This document shows positions 1 through 11,197 of a stretch of 64,000 bases of DNA, one piece after another; the first letter of the stretch is position 1; every line of letters starts with the position of its first letter. The stretch is from Novosphingobium piscinae (GTDB lineage: Bacteria; Pseudomonadota; Alphaproteobacteria; Sphingomonadales; Sphingomonadaceae): positions 124,001 to 188,000 of the forward strand of contig NZ_JACLAX010000002.1 in the NCBI RefSeq assembly GCF_014230355.1, read 5' to 3'. The translations under genes and the position numbers were made by a program. Under the pieces are notes generated by a model. The model was not told the origin of the DNA. It did no database searches and saw nothing but the letters and a program-made list of their open reading frames with translations.

Positions 1-221
1 TGGCCGATCTCGCCACCGACGAACTCATCGCCAAGAAGCGCACCGAGCAGCGCCGCCGCGACGGTCAGCGCCGCGAGCGCGCCGAGGACAAGGGCGGCGT
101 GCTGGGCGAGTATGGCCTGAGCGAGGAGCAGGGCAACGAGATCATCATGGCTGCGCGCGCCCACTGGTTCGAGGATGAGCCGGCAAACGAGGAGGCCGCC
201 GATGCGGATTCCTCGCAATGA
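1..221 (+). CDS. nusA: Transcription termination/antitermination protein NusA, C-terminal end (partial)
   Basis: Reading from base 3, the sequence codes for the last 72 residues of a protein and stops with TGA at 219-221; the start lies upstream of the window. The visible part is a charged segment ([19 protein letters not shown]) followed by [20 protein letters not shown] and a tail rich in Glu and Ala. This matches the C-terminal acidic-repeat/helix-hairpin-helix end of alphaproteobacterial NusA, the RNA polymerase-binding elongation factor. Position directly before the DUF448 and infB genes is the classic nusA context and is the strongest support. Confidence 0.85.
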   Translation, partial: ADLATDELIAKKRTEQRRRDGQRRERAEDKGGVLGEYGLSEEQGNEIIMAARAHWFEDEPANEEAADADSSQ

Positions 222-936
222 GCGCGTAAGCTCCGACAGGTCGGTCGGCGAGCCGGAGCGGAAGTGTATCCTCTCCGGCGAGCACGCCGCGCGGGACGCG
301 CTGATCCGGCTGGCGATCTCGCCCGACGGTGATGTCCACCCCGATGTCCTGGCGCGGGCGCCGGGGCGCGGGGCGTGGATTGGCGTTTCGCGCCAAGACC
401 TTGAAATTGCTGTATCGAAGGGCAAGCTCAAGGGCGCGCTCGCGCGGGCCTTCAAGGGCGCCGCGCTGACGATCCCCGCCGATCTGCCGGAGCGGATCGA
501 GGCAGCCCTGGTGCGCGCTTTCGGGGATCGTCTCGGGCTCGAGCTGCGGGCGGGCAAGCTGCTGGTCGGTTCGGACCGGATCGCCGAGAATGCCCGTATG
601 GGCAAGGTCGCCTGGCTGGCCCATGCCGCCGATGCCGGCGAAGACGGGTCGCGCAAGCTCGACCAGGCCTGGCGGGTCGGACGCGAAGCCGAGGGCTCTG
701 GCCTTCAGGGCCTGCGCTTGCCACTGGACCGGGCGGCGTTGTCTGTGGCATTGGGCCGCGACAATGTCGTTCACCTGGCGCTGACGGACCCGGCCGCGGC
801 CGATCGCCTCGCCACCGTGCTGAACCGCCTGCTCGCCTATCTCGGCCGAGCGGACGCGACCGGACAAGCCGCTGCCAACCGGCCCGCCGCACAGCCTGCG
901 GTAGCCGATGACGCTGCTGATTCGACATTGAATTGA
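202..936 (+). CDS. DUF448 (YlxR-type) RNA-binding protein with an L7Ae-like second domain
   Basis: About 244 aa. The N-terminal part carries the YlxR signature: [10 protein letters not shown] near residue 20 and the GRGAW motif near residue 55. The second half ([20 protein letters not shown], then KLLVGSDR) resembles a ribosomal L7Ae/L30e-like RNA-binding fold, a two-domain arrangement usual in alphaproteobacteria. YlxR proteins are small RNA-binding proteins encoded between nusA and infB. The ATG at 202 overlaps the end of nusA by 20 bp; an in-frame ATG at 175 would lengthen the overlap to 47 bp and is also possible. The role is probably in translation or RNA metabolism, inferred from fold and operon position only. 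Confidence 0.85.
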   Translation: MRIPRNERVSSDRSVGEPERKCILSGEHAARDALIRLAISPDGDVHPDVLARAPGRGAWIGVSRQDLEIAVSKGKLKGALARAFKGAALTIPADLPERIEAALVRAFGDRLGLELRAGKLLVGSDRIAENARMGKVAWLAHAADAGEDGSRKLDQAWRVGREAEGSGLQGLRLPLDRAALSVALGRDNVVHLALTDPAAADRLATVLNRLLAYLGRADATGQAAANRPAAQPAVADDAADSTLN

Positions 937-958
937 GATCGAAGGACTGTTTGAACCG

Positions 959-3502
959 ATGAGCGAGACCGACAACAAACCGACGCTGGGCCGCAAGCCG
1001 CTGGGGCTGAAGCGCTCGGTGGAAGCGGGCGAGGTCAAGCAGACCTTCAGCCACGGCCGCACCAACAAGGTGGTGGTCGAGGTGAAGCGCCGCAAGCTGA
1101 TCGGCAAGCCCGGCGAGGCTGCGCCGGCGCCCGAGCCGACTCCGGTCGCCCCGCCGCCTCCGGTGGCTGCGCCCGTCCGTCCCGCGCCGCCGCCGCCACC
1201 GCCGTCGGCCAGCCACGAGACCCGCCAGGAAATGCAGGCCCGCCTGCTCCGCGAGGCCGAGGAGCAGCGCCTGCGGCTGGCCGAGGAGGCTCGCCGCCGC
1301 GAGGAAGAGGAACGCGCCCGCGCGCTTGAGGAAGAGCGCCGCCGCGCCGAGGAAAACCGTCTCGCCGAGTCCCAGCAGGCCGCCGCGCCGGTTGAGCCCG
1401 CGGCGCCTGCCGCGGCACCGGCCGAACCGGCGACGGATGCGACTCCGGTCCCGTCCGAGCCCGCGCCAGCCGCCGCGCCGGCCGCCGTGCCGCCGCCGCG
1501 CCGCTTCACCCCGGTTGCCTCTGCCCCGGCGCCCAAGCGCCCCGAGCCGGCTCTGGCCGCGAAGAAGCCCGCTGCCCAGCGTGATCGCAAGGGCGGCGAT
1601 GAGCGTCGCGGCGGCAAGCTGACCGTCACCCGTGCGCTCAACGAGGACGAGGGCGCCCGCGCCCGGTCGCTCGCCGCGCTCAAGCGCGCCCGCGAAAAGG
1701 AGCGCCGCGCGCACTTCGCTGGCCAGCAGCAGCAGCGCGAGAAGCAGGTCCGCGACGTGATCGTGCCTGAAGCGATCACCGTGCAGGAACTGGCCAACCG
1801 CATGGCCGAGAAGGGCGCCGACCTGGTCAAGGCCTTGTTCAAGCTGGGCATGATGGTCACGGTCAACCAGACCATCGACCAGGATACCGCAGAGCTGCTG
1901 GTCGAGGAGTTCGGCCACAACATCCAGCGGGTCTCGGCCAGCGACATCGACATCGACACCAGTGCCGACGTCGATCCGGAAGGTTCGCTCAAGCCGCGCG
2001 CTCCGGTGGTCACCATCATGGGCCACGTCGACCACGGCAAGACCAGTCTGCTCGACGCGCTGCGCGGCACCGACGTGGTGCGGGGCGAGGCCGGTGGCAT
2101 CACGCAGCACATCGGCGCCTACCAGATCAAGACCAAGGGCGGTGACCTGATCACCTTCCTCGACACCCCGGGCCACGAGGCCTTCACCGAGATGCGCGCG
2201 CGCGGTGCCCACGTCACCGACATCGTCATCCTGGTGGTGGCCGCCGACGACGGGATCATGCCGCAGACGATCGAGGCGATCAATCACACCAAGGCGGCCG
2301 GCGTGCCGATGATCGTGGCGATCACCAAGGTCGACAAGCACGAGGCCAATGCCCAGCGCATCCGCGAGCGCCTGCTCGAACACGAGGTCGTCGTCGAGGC
2401 GATGTCGGGCGAGGTCCAGGACGTCGAGGTGTCGGCCAAGACCGGCGCCGGGCTGGACGAGCTGATCGAGAAGATCCTGCTCCAGGCCGAGGTGATGGAG
2501 CTCCAGGCCAACCCCGATCGCGCCGCCGAGGCGACTGTGATCGAGGCCAAGCTCGACAAGGGCAAGGGCCCGCTGGCCTCGGTGCTGGTCACCCGCGGCA
2601 CGCTCAAGGTGGGCGACATCCTTGTGGTCGGCACGCATTCGGGCCGCGTCCGCGCCATGCTCGACGACAAGGGCCGCCAGGTGAAGGCGGCGCCGCCGTC
2701 GCTCCCGGTCGAGGTGCTTGGCCTCGGCGGCGTGCCGATGGCCGGCGATACCCTGACCGTGGTCGACAGCGAGGCCCGCGCCCGCGAGGTCGCCGCCTAC
2801 CGCCAGGAGAAGGCCACGGCCAAGCGCACCGCGCAGGCGCCGGCCAGCCTCGAGAACATGTTCTCGGCGCTGGCGGCCAAGCAGGCCGTGATCGAATATC
2901 CGGTGGTGGTGAAGGCCGATGTCCAGGGATCGACCGAGGCGATCGTCAACGCATTGAACCGGTTGTCGAACGACGAGATCAAGCTGCGCGTGCTGGCTTC
3001 GGGCGTGGGCGCGATCACCGAGAGCGACGTCAACCTCGCGCTCGCCTCGAATGCGCCGATCATCGGCTTCAACGTCCGTCCCAACGCCAAGGCGCGCGAG
3101 CTGGTCGAGCGCAACAAGGTGCGGATGAAGTACTTCGACGTGATCTATCACCTGACCGAGGACATCGCCAAGGAGATGGCGGGCGTCTGGGGTCCGGAGC
3201 GGATCGAAACCGTGGTCGGCCGGGCCGAGGTCAAGGAGATCTTCCCCGCGGGCAAGAAGGACAAGGCGGCCGGTCTGCTCGTCCTCGAAGGCTATATCCG
3301 CAAGGGTATCTATGCCCGTCTCACCCGCAACGATGTCATCGTCAGCAAGACGGTCATCGCCTCGCTGCGGCGCTTCAAGGACGACGTGCCGGAAGTGCGC
3401 GCCGGTCTGGAATGCGGCGTGGTCCTGCAGGACACGAACGACATCAAGCCGGGCGATACGCTGGAAGTGTTCGACGTCGAGATGCGCGAACGCACGCTGT
3501 AA
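959..3502 (+). CDS. infB: Translation initiation factor IF-2
   Basis: 847 aa. IF-2 is the GTPase that brings initiator fMet-tRNA to the 30S subunit. The protein starts [19 protein letters not shown], the N-terminal IF2-assoc domain of alphaproteobacteria. A Pro/Ala-rich and Glu/Arg-rich coiled-coil linker follows (residues 50-240), then IF2_N, then the G domain: G1 GHVDHGKT at about 355-362, G3 DTPGH at about 402, G4 TKVD at about 456. Domain II and the C-terminal fMet-tRNA-binding domain complete it. It starts 22 bp after the DUF448 gene, so the two are cotranscribed. The pure proline runs near residues 60-85 are typical of the variable linker. Confidence 0.98.
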   Translation: MSETDNKPTLGRKPLGLKRSVEAGEVKQTFSHGRTNKVVVEVKRRKLIGKPGEAAPAPEPTPVAPPPPVAAPVRPAPPPPPPSASHETRQEMQARLLREAEEQRLRLAEEARRREEEERARALEEERRRAEENRLAESQQAAAPVEPAAPAAAPAEPATDATPVPSEPAPAAAPAAVPPPRRFTPVASAPAPKRPEPALAAKKPAAQRDRKGGDERRGGKLTVTRALNEDEGARARSLAALKRAREKERRAHFAGQQQQREKQVRDVIVPEAITVQELANRMAEKGADLVKALFKLGMMVTVNQTIDQDTAELLVEEFGHNIQRVSASDIDIDTSADVDPEGSLKPRAPVVTIMGHVDHGKTSLLDALRGTDVVRGEAGGITQHIGAYQIKTKGGDLITFLDTPGHEAFTEMRARGAHVTDIVILVVAADDGIMPQTIEAINHTKAAGVPMIVAITKVDKHEANAQRIRERLLEHEVVVEAMSGEVQDVEVSAKTGAGLDELIEKILLQAEVMELQANPDRAAEATVIEAKLDKGKGPLASVLVTRGTLKVGDILVVGTHSGRVRAMLDDKGRQVKAAPPSLPVEVLGLGGVPMAGDTLTVVDSEARAREVAAYRQEKATAKRTAQAPASLENMFSALAAKQAVIEYPVVVKADVQGSTEAIVNALNRLSNDEIKLRVLASGVGAITESDVNLALASNAPIIGFNVRPNAKARELVERNKVRMKYFDVIYHLTEDIAKEMAGVWGPERIETVVGRAEVKEIFPAGKKDKAAGLLVLEGYIRKGIYARLTRNDVIVSKTVIASLRRFKDDVPEVRAGLECGVVLQDTNDIKPGDTLEVFDVEMRERTL

Positions 3503-3591
3503 GGCGGGGCTATCGGGAACAAGGCCCTCTGCCCTGCCGGGGAGAGGGCCGGTACCCTTTCCACGCTGGTGAACAAGGGTTCTGGGTGCAC

Positions 3592-3662
3592 CACCGTTCG
3601 CCACGAGCGAAGTCGAGAGGTGTCGCGCGGCGTGTCTCGACTTCGCTCGACACGAACGGTGC
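3592..3662. repeat. Inverted-repeat element between infB and the DUF1697 gene
   Basis: Two near-perfect complementary arms of about 27 nt (3592-3619 and 3635-3662) flank a 15-nt spacer. The arms contain GAGCGAAGTCGAGA and its complement TCTCGACTTCGCTC. Transcribed, it would form one long hairpin. There is no T-tract, so it is more likely an interspersed palindromic repeat than an intrinsic terminator. The rest of the 3503-3772 gap shows nothing I can assign. Confidence 0.7.
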
Positions 3663-3772
3663 CTGGTGTCGGTCATGGACATCGGTCCAAGGGCACCGCA
3701 GTCCTCGCCCGCGGCCCAATCTCTCCCCGGATGGGACAGGCTGAGGCCCCGCAATCTGGAACAAGTCTGCCC

Positions 3773-4318
3773 ATGGCCCGCTACATCGCCTTTTTCGGCA
3801 GCATCAACGTCGGCGGCAACCGGCTGACCATGGCCGACCTGCGCTGGGCCTTCGAGCGTGAAGGTTTCACCGGGGTCGAGACCGTGGTGGCGAGCGGCAA
3901 CGTGCTGTTCGACTTCGACGAGCGGCCGACCGACGGGCTCGAGGAGCTGTTCGCGCACATGATGGCCGAGCGCTTCGACATCGCCAGCTTCGTGGCCGTG
4001 CGCAGCGGCCCCGAACTGGCCGCGCTGCTGGCCGCGGATCCTTTCACGGATGGCGATGACGCCCGGGTTCATGCCCTGCTGCTGTCCGGCCAGCCCGATC
4101 GCGCCGCGCTTGACCGGCTGATCGCCGACCATGCCCCGCGCGGGGCGGAGCGGATCGCGGGCGGAGCGCGCGCGCTCTACATCGACTATGTCGACGGGGT
4201 CGGGCAGAGCCGGCTGTCGAACGCCTTCATCGAGCGTCGCCTCGGTCTGGCCGGGACCGCCCGCAACCGCCGGTCGCTGCAACGCATTCTGGCCAAACTG
4301 GCCGAAGCCACTACATAG
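3773..4318 (+). CDS. DUF1697 domain-containing protein
   Basis: 181 aa starting [20 protein letters not shown], the characteristic DUF1697 opening, followed by [15 protein letters not shown] and [12 protein letters not shown] strands. The function of DUF1697 is unknown; structures known to me show ferredoxin-like alpha/beta folds. An upstream in-frame ATG at 3569 would put the inverted repeat at 3592-3662 inside the protein and is unlikely; the ATG at 3773 gives the normal family length. It lies between infB and rbfA and ends 5 bp before rbfA, so it has been inserted into the translation operon and is probably cotranscribed. Confidence 0.85.
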   Translation: MARYIAFFGSINVGGNRLTMADLRWAFEREGFTGVETVVASGNVLFDFDERPTDGLEELFAHMMAERFDIASFVAVRSGPELAALLAADPFTDGDDARVHALLLSGQPDRAALDRLIADHAPRGAERIAGGARALYIDYVDGVGQSRLSNAFIERRLGLAGTARNRRSLQRILAKLAEATT

Positions 4319-4323
4319 GGCCC

Positions 4324-4716
4324 ATGTCTCGCCAGCACGCCACGCCTGAAACCCGCTCCGTCCGCCTGCTCAAGGTGGGCGAGCAGGTGCGCCACATCCT
4401 GTCCGAGCTGCTGATGCGCCAGATCGTCCACGATGATGTCCTGTCGGCGCACTCGATCTCGGTCACCGAGGTGCGGATGAGCCCCGATCTGCGCCACGCC
4501 ACGGTTTTCGTGAAGCCGCTGCTGGGCAGCGACGAGGCGATCGTGCTCAAGGCGCTGCGCACCCACACCGCCTTCTTCCAGAAGGAGGTCGCGGGCCGGC
4601 TCAAGACCAAGTACGCCGCCAAGATCAAGTTCCTCCCCGACGAGAGTTTCGACGAGGCGAGCCGGATCGATGCCCTGCTCAACGATCCGCTGGTCCGGCG
4701 CGACATCGCCGGCTGA
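4324..4716 (+). CDS. rbfA: 30S ribosome-binding factor A
   Basis: 130 aa. RbfA binds the 30S subunit during late 16S rRNA maturation and cold adaptation. The single KH-like fold is recognisable from [13 protein letters not shown] near the N terminus, [19 protein letters not shown] in the middle and [17 protein letters not shown] near the end. Length is normal for alphaproteobacteria. It follows the DUF1697 gene by 5 bp. The next + strand gene of the conserved cluster, truB, is displaced by 2.5 kb because yceI-like (minus strand), tdk, a GNAT gene and an M50 protease intervene. Confidence 0.96.
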   Translation: MSRQHATPETRSVRLLKVGEQVRHILSELLMRQIVHDDVLSAHSISVTEVRMSPDLRHATVFVKPLLGSDEAIVLKALRTHTAFFQKEVAGRLKTKYAAKIKFLPDESFDEASRIDALLNDPLVRRDIAG

Positions 4717-4719
4717 ACC

Positions 4720-5334
4720 TCAGGCCGGGACCAACCAGCCGTCGATGGTGATGGTGACGGTCCGCCCGACGATCAGCGGCCAGGCGGTCATGCCGAAAGC
4801 GGTGCGATTGATCGTCGCGCGGGCCGACAGGCGGATCGGCTCGGTGCCGGTCGCCCGGGCGGGGGGCTGGGCAAAGCTGACTGTCAGGGCCACCGGCTGG
4901 GTCACGCCGCGCGCGGTCAGCTCGCCCTCGACCGTCGCCGTGACCGGTGAGGTCATGGTCATGCGGCGCCCGGCAAACCGCACCTGCGGATAACGCGCCA
5001 CATCGAAGAAGGCCGGACCGCGCAGCCGCTCCAGCGTCACCGGATCAGGCGCGGTGAGCGCCCGGGCGTCCAGCTCGACGATGAGGTCGAGCGTGTCGAG
5101 CCGGTCCGGCGAGAGCGCGATGCTGCCGCTCAGGCGCGGAAATCGGGCTGTCTTGCTGGCGATCCCGAAAAAGGCCACCCGCGCGGCCACGGTGCTGCGG
5201 GTTTCGTCCAGCCGGTAGGTCTGCGCTGGCGAGGTCGCCCCGAGCAGGGTCATGGCCAGCCAGGCCAGCAGGGTCGCCGCGGTCCGTTGTTGCCATCCAG
5301 TCACCGATTCGTTCCCCGGCGGGCCGAGCCGCAT
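4720..5334 (-). CDS. YceI family protein, exported
   Basis: About 204 aa from the ATG at 5334. The N terminus has a hydrophobic export segment ([19 protein letters not shown]). The mature part begins [19 protein letters not shown] and ends [18 protein letters not shown], the lipocalin-like YceI beta-barrel that binds isoprenoid or fatty lipids in the periplasm. Longer in-frame starts up to 5388 exist but would overlap the divergent tdk start; the ATG at 5334 has GGAAAG upstream and leaves tdk free. It converges on rbfA with 3 bp between stops, with no obvious terminator. The lipid ligand is not predictable. Confidence 0.8.
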   Translation of the reverse strand: MRLGPPGNESVTGWQQRTAATLLAWLAMTLLGATSPAQTYRLDETRSTVAARVAFFGIASKTARFPRLSGSIALSPDRLDTLDLIVELDARALTAPDPVTLERLRGPAFFDVARYPQVRFAGRRMTMTSPVTATVEGELTARGVTQPVALTVSFAQPPARATGTEPIRLSARATINRTAFGMTAWPLIVGRTVTITIDGWLVPA

Positions 5335-5365
5335 CACCGTGCTGGTCTTTCCGCAGCGAAGCACT

Positions 5366-5956
5366 ATGTCCACTGCCCGGATGGCCAAGCTCTATTTCTA
5401 CTACGCGAGCATGAACGCGGGGAAGTCCACCAATCTGCTGCAGGCGGACTTCAACTACCGCGAGCGCGGCATGACGACCATGCTGTGGACCGCCGCGATC
5501 GATACCCGTGATGGCACCGGGATCGGCAGCCGGATCGGCCTGGCCGCGCCCGCGCACCTGTTCGCGCCGGACACCGACCTGTGGGAACAGATCGCCGCGG
5601 CCCATCGGGGCGAGCCGCTCGCCTGCGTGCTGGTCGACGAGGCGCAGTTCCTCGCGCCCGCGCAGGTGTGGCAGCTCGCGCGTGTGGCTGACGAGGCCGG
5701 GATCCCGGTGCTCTGCTATGGCCTGCGCACCGATTTCCGCGGGGATCTGTTCGCGGGATCGGCGGTGCTGCTGGGGATCGCCGACACGCTGGTTGAGCTG
5801 AAGGGCGTCTGCCACTGCGGGCGCAAGGCGACCATGAACCTGCGGGTCGATGCCGGCGGCGGCGCGGTGCGGGCGGGCGAGCAGACCGAGATCGGCGGCA
5901 ACGACCGCTATGTGGCGCTGTGCCGCCGGCATTTCAGCGAAGCCCTGCATGGCTGA
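5366..5956 (+). CDS. tdk: Thymidine kinase
   Basis: 196 aa. Phosphorylates thymidine to dTMP in pyrimidine salvage. Visible features are the P-loop SMNAGKST near residue 16, the LVDEAQFL motif (DEAQF) near residue 90, and a zinc-binding region with CHCGRKAT near residue 150 plus LCRRHF at the C terminus, as in the bacterial/TK1-like type II family. Two starts are possible: ATG 5366 ([13 protein letters not shown]) or ATG 5381 (MAKLYFYY); both are in frame. The 3' end overlaps the following acetyltransferase by 8 bp, so the two are translationally coupled. Confidence 0.96.
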   Translation: MSTARMAKLYFYYASMNAGKSTNLLQADFNYRERGMTTMLWTAAIDTRDGTGIGSRIGLAAPAHLFAPDTDLWEQIAAAHRGEPLACVLVDEAQFLAPAQVWQLARVADEAGIPVLCYGLRTDFRGDLFAGSAVLLGIADTLVELKGVCHCGRKATMNLRVDAGGGAVRAGEQTEIGGNDRYVALCRRHFSEALHG

Positions 5957-6500
5957 CGAGGCGCTCTACCGGGTGCTGGAAGCGGGTGCGCTGCGGCTCG
6001 AGCCGATCGCCGAGCATCACCGTGAGCCGCTGCGCGCGGCCTGCGCCGAGGACCCCGCGATCTGGACGATCTATCCGGTGTCCTATGCCGGCGCCCATTT
6101 CGATCCCCAGTTCGATGGCCTGATCGCCGGGCCGCCGGCCAAGCGGGTCTATGCCGTGGTGCTGGCCGACGCGGTGGTCGGCATGACCGGCTGGCTCGCG
6201 CACAATGCGCCCGGCTGGTCGATCGAGATCGGCAACACCTATCTGGTCCCGCGGCTGCGCGGGACCGGGGTCAACGCGCGGATGAAGCGGCTGATGCTCG
6301 ACCACGCCTTCGCCTGCGGGCTCGAGCGGGTGTGCCTCAAGGTCGATGCCCGCAACCAGCGCAGCCAGGCCGCGATCCGCAAGCTGGGCGCCGTCCTTGA
6401 GGGCGTCCACCGGCATGACCGCGTGACCTGGACCGGTCATGTCCGCGATACCGTCTACTTCTCGATCCTGCGCAGCGAATGGAAGGCAGCCCCGGCATGA
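5949..6500 (+). CDS. GNAT family N-acetyltransferase (RimJ/RimL-like)
   Basis: 183 aa, acetyl-CoA-dependent acyltransferase of the GNAT superfamily. The fold signature includes [20 protein letters not shown], in which RLRGTGVN fits the Q/RxxGxG/A pyrophosphate-binding loop, and [19 protein letters not shown], the typical helix of the RimJ/RimL-like (GNAT type 3) subgroup. The substrate cannot be predicted. The ATG at 5949 lies inside the end of tdk (8-bp overlap) and its TGA overlaps the next ATG at 6497, so tdk, this gene and the M50 protease form a tightly coupled set. Confidence 0.88.
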   Translation: MADEALYRVLEAGALRLEPIAEHHREPLRAACAEDPAIWTIYPVSYAGAHFDPQFDGLIAGPPAKRVYAVVLADAVVGMTGWLAHNAPGWSIEIGNTYLVPRLRGTGVNARMKRLMLDHAFACGLERVCLKVDARNQRSQAAIRKLGAVLEGVHRHDRVTWTGHVRDTVYFSILRSEWKAAPA

Positions 6501-7189
6501 GCGATACCCTCTACCAGGCGGCAGCGCTGATCCTGCCGCTGGTCGTGGCGATCGTGTTCCACGAGGTGGCGCATGGCTATGTCGCGCAGGAACTGGGTGA
6601 TCCGACCGCCAGCGAACTGGGCCGGCTCAGCCTCAATCCCTTCCGCCATGTCGATCCGGTCGGCACCGTGGTCCTGCCGGGCCTGCTCGCGCTGGCCCAC
6701 CTGCCGGTGTTCGGATGGGCCAAGCCGGTCCCCGTGGTTGCCGGCCGGCTGGGCAATCCGCGCCGCGACATGATGCTGGTGGCCCTGGCCGGGCCGGGCA
6801 GCAACCTCGTGCTCGCCGCGATCGGGGCGCTGCTGCTGGGCCTGCTGTCGCGCTGGCTTGGAGGAGGGCCGGACGCCGGCGGGGTCGCGCGCTTCGTCGC
6901 GCTCAACCTGTTCAACTTCATTTCGGTCAACGTGTTCCTCGCGCTGTTCAACCTGCTGCCGATCCCGCCGTTCGACGGGTCACACGTGGTCGAAGGGCTG
7001 CTCCCCCGCCGCGCGGCGGCGGCGTTCGGCCGGGTGCGGCAGGTGGGCTTCATGCTCGCGCTGGCGCTGCTGATCGTCCTGCCGACCCTGCTTCCGGGGT
7101 TCGATCCGGTGGGCAAGGTCGTCGGTCCGCCCGTCAACTGGCTGCTGGGCCACTACTTCGACCTCGCCGATCTGGTGGCCAACGTGTGA
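6497..7189 (+). CDS. Site-2 protease (M50) family membrane metalloprotease
   Basis: 230 aa, polytopic. The first membrane segment contains the zinc motif HEVAHG (HExxH), and the last part carries NLLPIPPFDGSHVVEG, the NPxxDG-type third ligand region of M50 proteases in its short, rhomboid-neighbour form. Members cleave substrates within membranes; this compact type without PDZ domains has no agreed substrate. The ATG overlaps the TGA of the GNAT gene (ATGA), and its own TGA overlaps the GTG start of truB (GTGA), so it is translationally linked on both sides. Confidence 0.9.
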   Translation: MSDTLYQAAALILPLVVAIVFHEVAHGYVAQELGDPTASELGRLSLNPFRHVDPVGTVVLPGLLALAHLPVFGWAKPVPVVAGRLGNPRRDMMLVALAGPGSNLVLAAIGALLLGLLSRWLGGGPDAGGVARFVALNLFNFISVNVFLALFNLLPIPPFDGSHVVEGLLPRRAAAAFGRVRQVGFMLALALLIVLPTLLPGFDPVGKVVGPPVNWLLGHYFDLADLVANV

Positions 7190-8202
7190 GCGCCAACGGC
7201 TGGATCATCCTCGACAAGCCGCTCGGGCTCGGGTCGACCCAGGCCGTCGCCGCGGTCAAGCGCAACCTGCGCGAGGCGGGCTACGGCAAGGGCGTGAAGG
7301 TGGGCCACGGCGGCACGCTCGATCCGCTGGCCACCGGCGTCCTGCCGATCGCGCTGGGCGAGGCGACCAAGCTGTGCGGGCGAATGCTGGACGCCAGCAA
7401 GGTCTATGCCTTCACCGTGGCCTTCGGGGTGGAGACCGACACGCTCGACCTTGAGGGCAAGGTCATCGCCGAGAGCGCGTTGCGGCCGACGCTGGCAGAG
7501 GTCGCAGCGGTGCTGCCGCGCTTCACCGGACCGATCGAGCAGGTCCCGCCGGCTTACTCGGCGATCAAGGTCGATGGCGAGCGGGCCTATGATCTGGCGC
7601 GGGCCGGGGCAGAGGTGGTGCTGAAATCGCGGGGGGTGACCGTCCACCAACTCACCATCCGTCATGCTGAACCTGTTTCAGCATCCATTTCGCCTTCGAC
7701 ACTGTCTGCGAGGGAGGAGGGATGGACCCTGAAACAAGTTCAGGGTGACGAAAAAGGTGAAGAGAGTGCGAATTGCGGCGCGCTCAGTTCCATCACCCTC
7801 CAGGCCCAGGTCTCCAAGGGCACCTACATCCGCAGCCTCGCCCGCGACATCGCCCGCGCGCTCGGCACGGTCGGCCACGTCACCATGCTGCGCCGCCTGA
7901 AAGCCGGGCCGTTCAGCGCCGATCGGGCGATTTCGCTGGACAAACTGAACGAAGTGGGTAAGGGCGCCCCCCTTGAGAACGTACTCTTGCCGCTGGAGGC
8001 AGGGCTGGTCGACATCCCGGCTCTTGACCTCGGTCCGGAACAGGCAAGGGCGGTCCGACAGGGCCGCGTTCTGACCGGACTGGCCTTGCATGACGGGCTT
8101 TACTGGGCGCGGATCGGCACTTTGCCGGTGGCGCTGGTCGAGCTTTCGGGCGGCAGCCTGACGGTCGTGCGGGGGTTCAACCTTCCCGATGTCGCGGAGT
8201 GA
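7186..8202 (+). CDS. truB: tRNA pseudouridine(55) synthase TruB, carrying an in-frame palindromic-repeat insert
   Basis: 338 aa from a GTG that overlaps the upstream TGA by 4 bp. TruB makes pseudouridine 55 in the T-loop of t[18 protein letters not shown] holds the catalytic aspartate (Asp46); [33 protein letters not shown] (from about residue 209) and a C-terminal PUA-like part are present. Between LTIRH and SSITLQAQ, at about residues 159-188, lies a stretch containing HAEPVSASI and WTLKQVQGD. This is the translation of a 91-bp palindromic element (7660-7750) and is not part of the family. The frame is kept, so the protein is probably made with an extra surface loop of about 30 residues or more. 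Confidence 0.95.
   Translation: MSANGWIILDKPLGLGSTQAVAAVKRNLREAGYGKGVKVGHGGTLDPLATGVLPIALGEATKLCGRMLDASKVYAFTVAFGVETDTLDLEGKVIAESALRPTLAEVAAVLPRFTGPIEQVPPAYSAIKVDGERAYDLARAGAEVVLKSRGVTVHQLTIRHAEPVSASISPSTLSAREEGWTLKQVQGDEKGEESANCGALSSITLQAQVSKGTYIRSLARDIARALGTVGHVTMLRRLKAGPFSADRAISLDKLNEVGKGAPLENVLLPLEAGLVDIPALDLGPEQARAVRQGRVLTGLALHDGLYWARIGTLPVALVELSGGSLTVVRGFNLPDVAE
7660..7750. repeat. 91-bp palindromic element inserted in frame in truB
   Basis: Left arm 7660-7687 and right arm 7723-7750, each 28 nt, are largely complementary and flank a 35-nt spacer. Each arm holds its own small hairpin (ATGCTGAA...TTCAGCAT on the left, ACCCTGAA...TTCAGGGT on the right) and ends in CGTC/GACG at the outside. 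The same architecture and the same 91-bp length occur at 58901-58991. No stop codon is introduced in the truB frame. Confidence 0.9.
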
Positions 8203-8207
8203 ATGAC

Positions 8208-8477
8208 ATGTCGGTGACCGCCGAAAAGAAGCAGGAAATCATCAAGGACAACGCCCGTCAGGCCCAGGATACGGGTTCGCCGGAAGTTCAGGTCGCGATC
8301 CTCACCGAGCGGATCCGCAACCTTACCGAGCACTTCAAGGGCCACCACAAGGACAATCACTCGCGCCGCGGCCTGCTGATGATGGTCAACAAGCGCCGCA
8401 GCCTGCTCGACTATCTCAAGAAGAAGGATGTCGAGCGCTACAACGCGTTGATCCAGAAGCTGGGTCTGCGTAAGTAA
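8208..8477 (+). CDS. rpsO: 30S ribosomal protein S15
   Basis: 89 aa, exactly the family length, starting [16 protein letters not shown]15 binds the central domain of 16S rRNA and the 23S bridge. [31 protein letters not shown] and the C-terminal LIQKLGLRK are diagnostic. The ATG at 8208 is 5 bp after the truB stop. An in-frame GTG at 8199 overlaps truB but would add three residues not seen in the family. truB-rpsO-pnp is a widely conserved transcription unit. Confidence 0.98.
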   Translation: MSVTAEKKQEIIKDNARQAQDTGSPEVQVAILTERIRNLTEHFKGHHKDNHSRRGLLMMVNKRRSLLDYLKKKDVERYNALIQKLGLRK

Positions 8478-8486
8478 GGTTTCGAG

Positions 8487-8511
8487 AAGCGGCCCCAAGC
8501 GGGCCGCTTTT
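8487..8511 (+). terminator. Intrinsic terminator after rpsO
   Basis: A 9-bp perfect stem (AAGCGGCCC / GGGCCGCTT) with a CAAGC loop is followed by a short T run, 10 bases after the rpsO stop. In other proteobacteria an rpsO terminator partly separates rpsO from pnp transcription. Confidence 0.75.
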
Positions 8512-8516
8512 CACAT

Positions 8517-8609
8517 CGTCGTCCCGGACTTGATCCGGGACCGCGGGCCGGATCAGACCGGCGCCGCGTCAGAGTAGGCCAGCGGTCCCGGGTCAAGCCC
8601 GGGACGACG
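8517..8609. repeat. 93-bp palindromic element in the pnp leader
   Basis: Arms 8517-8544 and 8582-8609 (28 nt each) are almost fully complementary around a 37-nt spacer. Each arm is itself a small hairpin (GTCCCGGA...TCCGGGAC type), with CGTC outermost. The architecture is that of the truB and kor elements with a different, more G+C-rich arm sequence. It lies between the rpsO terminator and the pnp start. Confidence 0.85.
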
Positions 8610-8742
8610 GCTAAAGGGGTTGAGTGCTGCAATTCGGCAGCCTCGGCCATTGGGGCGCAAAGTGCCCCGCACCGGACCGGGACGGCATTACCCCGGCAGC
8701 AAACCCCGCCGGCAATAGGGCCCGCGGGCTGAAGGAAACACC

Positions 8743-11058
<2,316 letters not shown>

Positions 11059-11064
11059 CCGGCA

Positions 11065-11094
11065 CCGGGCCCGGCTTACCCAAGCCGGGCCCGG
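11065..11094 (+). terminator. G+C-rich hairpin just after pnp
   Basis: A 13-bp perfect stem (CCGGGCCCGGCTT / AAGCCGGGCCCGG) with a 4-nt loop starts 6 bp after the pnp stop. It lacks a T-tract, so it may act as an RNA 3'-end stabiliser or a weak terminator ahead of the stronger one at 11125. Confidence 0.5.
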
Positions 11095-11124
11095 GCCGGA
11101 TCGCCGCATTCAAGCGCGGCAGGA

Positions 11125-11164
11125 AAAAGGGGGCAGGAGGCCGATTGGCTTCCTGCCCCCTTTT
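11125..11164. terminator. Bidirectional intrinsic terminator between pnp and the minus-strand small ORF
   Basis: A perfect 14-bp inverted repeat (AAAAGGGGGCAGGA / TCCTGCCCCCTTTT) around a 12-nt loop has A-runs on one side and T-runs on the other. It can therefore terminate transcription from both pnp (+) and the convergent minus-strand gene at 11198. Confidence 0.85.
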
Positions 11165-11197
11165 CGTTGGGTGCAGCGGGGAGGCGTGCGGCCCGGC

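Noticed and set aside
452..4282. A minus-strand open frame of more than 1200 codons opposite infB
   Set aside because: It is antisense to infB, rbfA-side genes and two other well-supported genes; its translation is His/Arg/Asp/Gly-rich low-information sequence, as expected for the antisense of high-G+C coding DNA.
7660..7750. Sequencing error or frameshift in truB
   Set aside because: The frame is open across the palindrome and resumes exactly in conserved TruB sequence ([13 protein letters not shown]), so an insertion with the frame kept is the simpler explanation.
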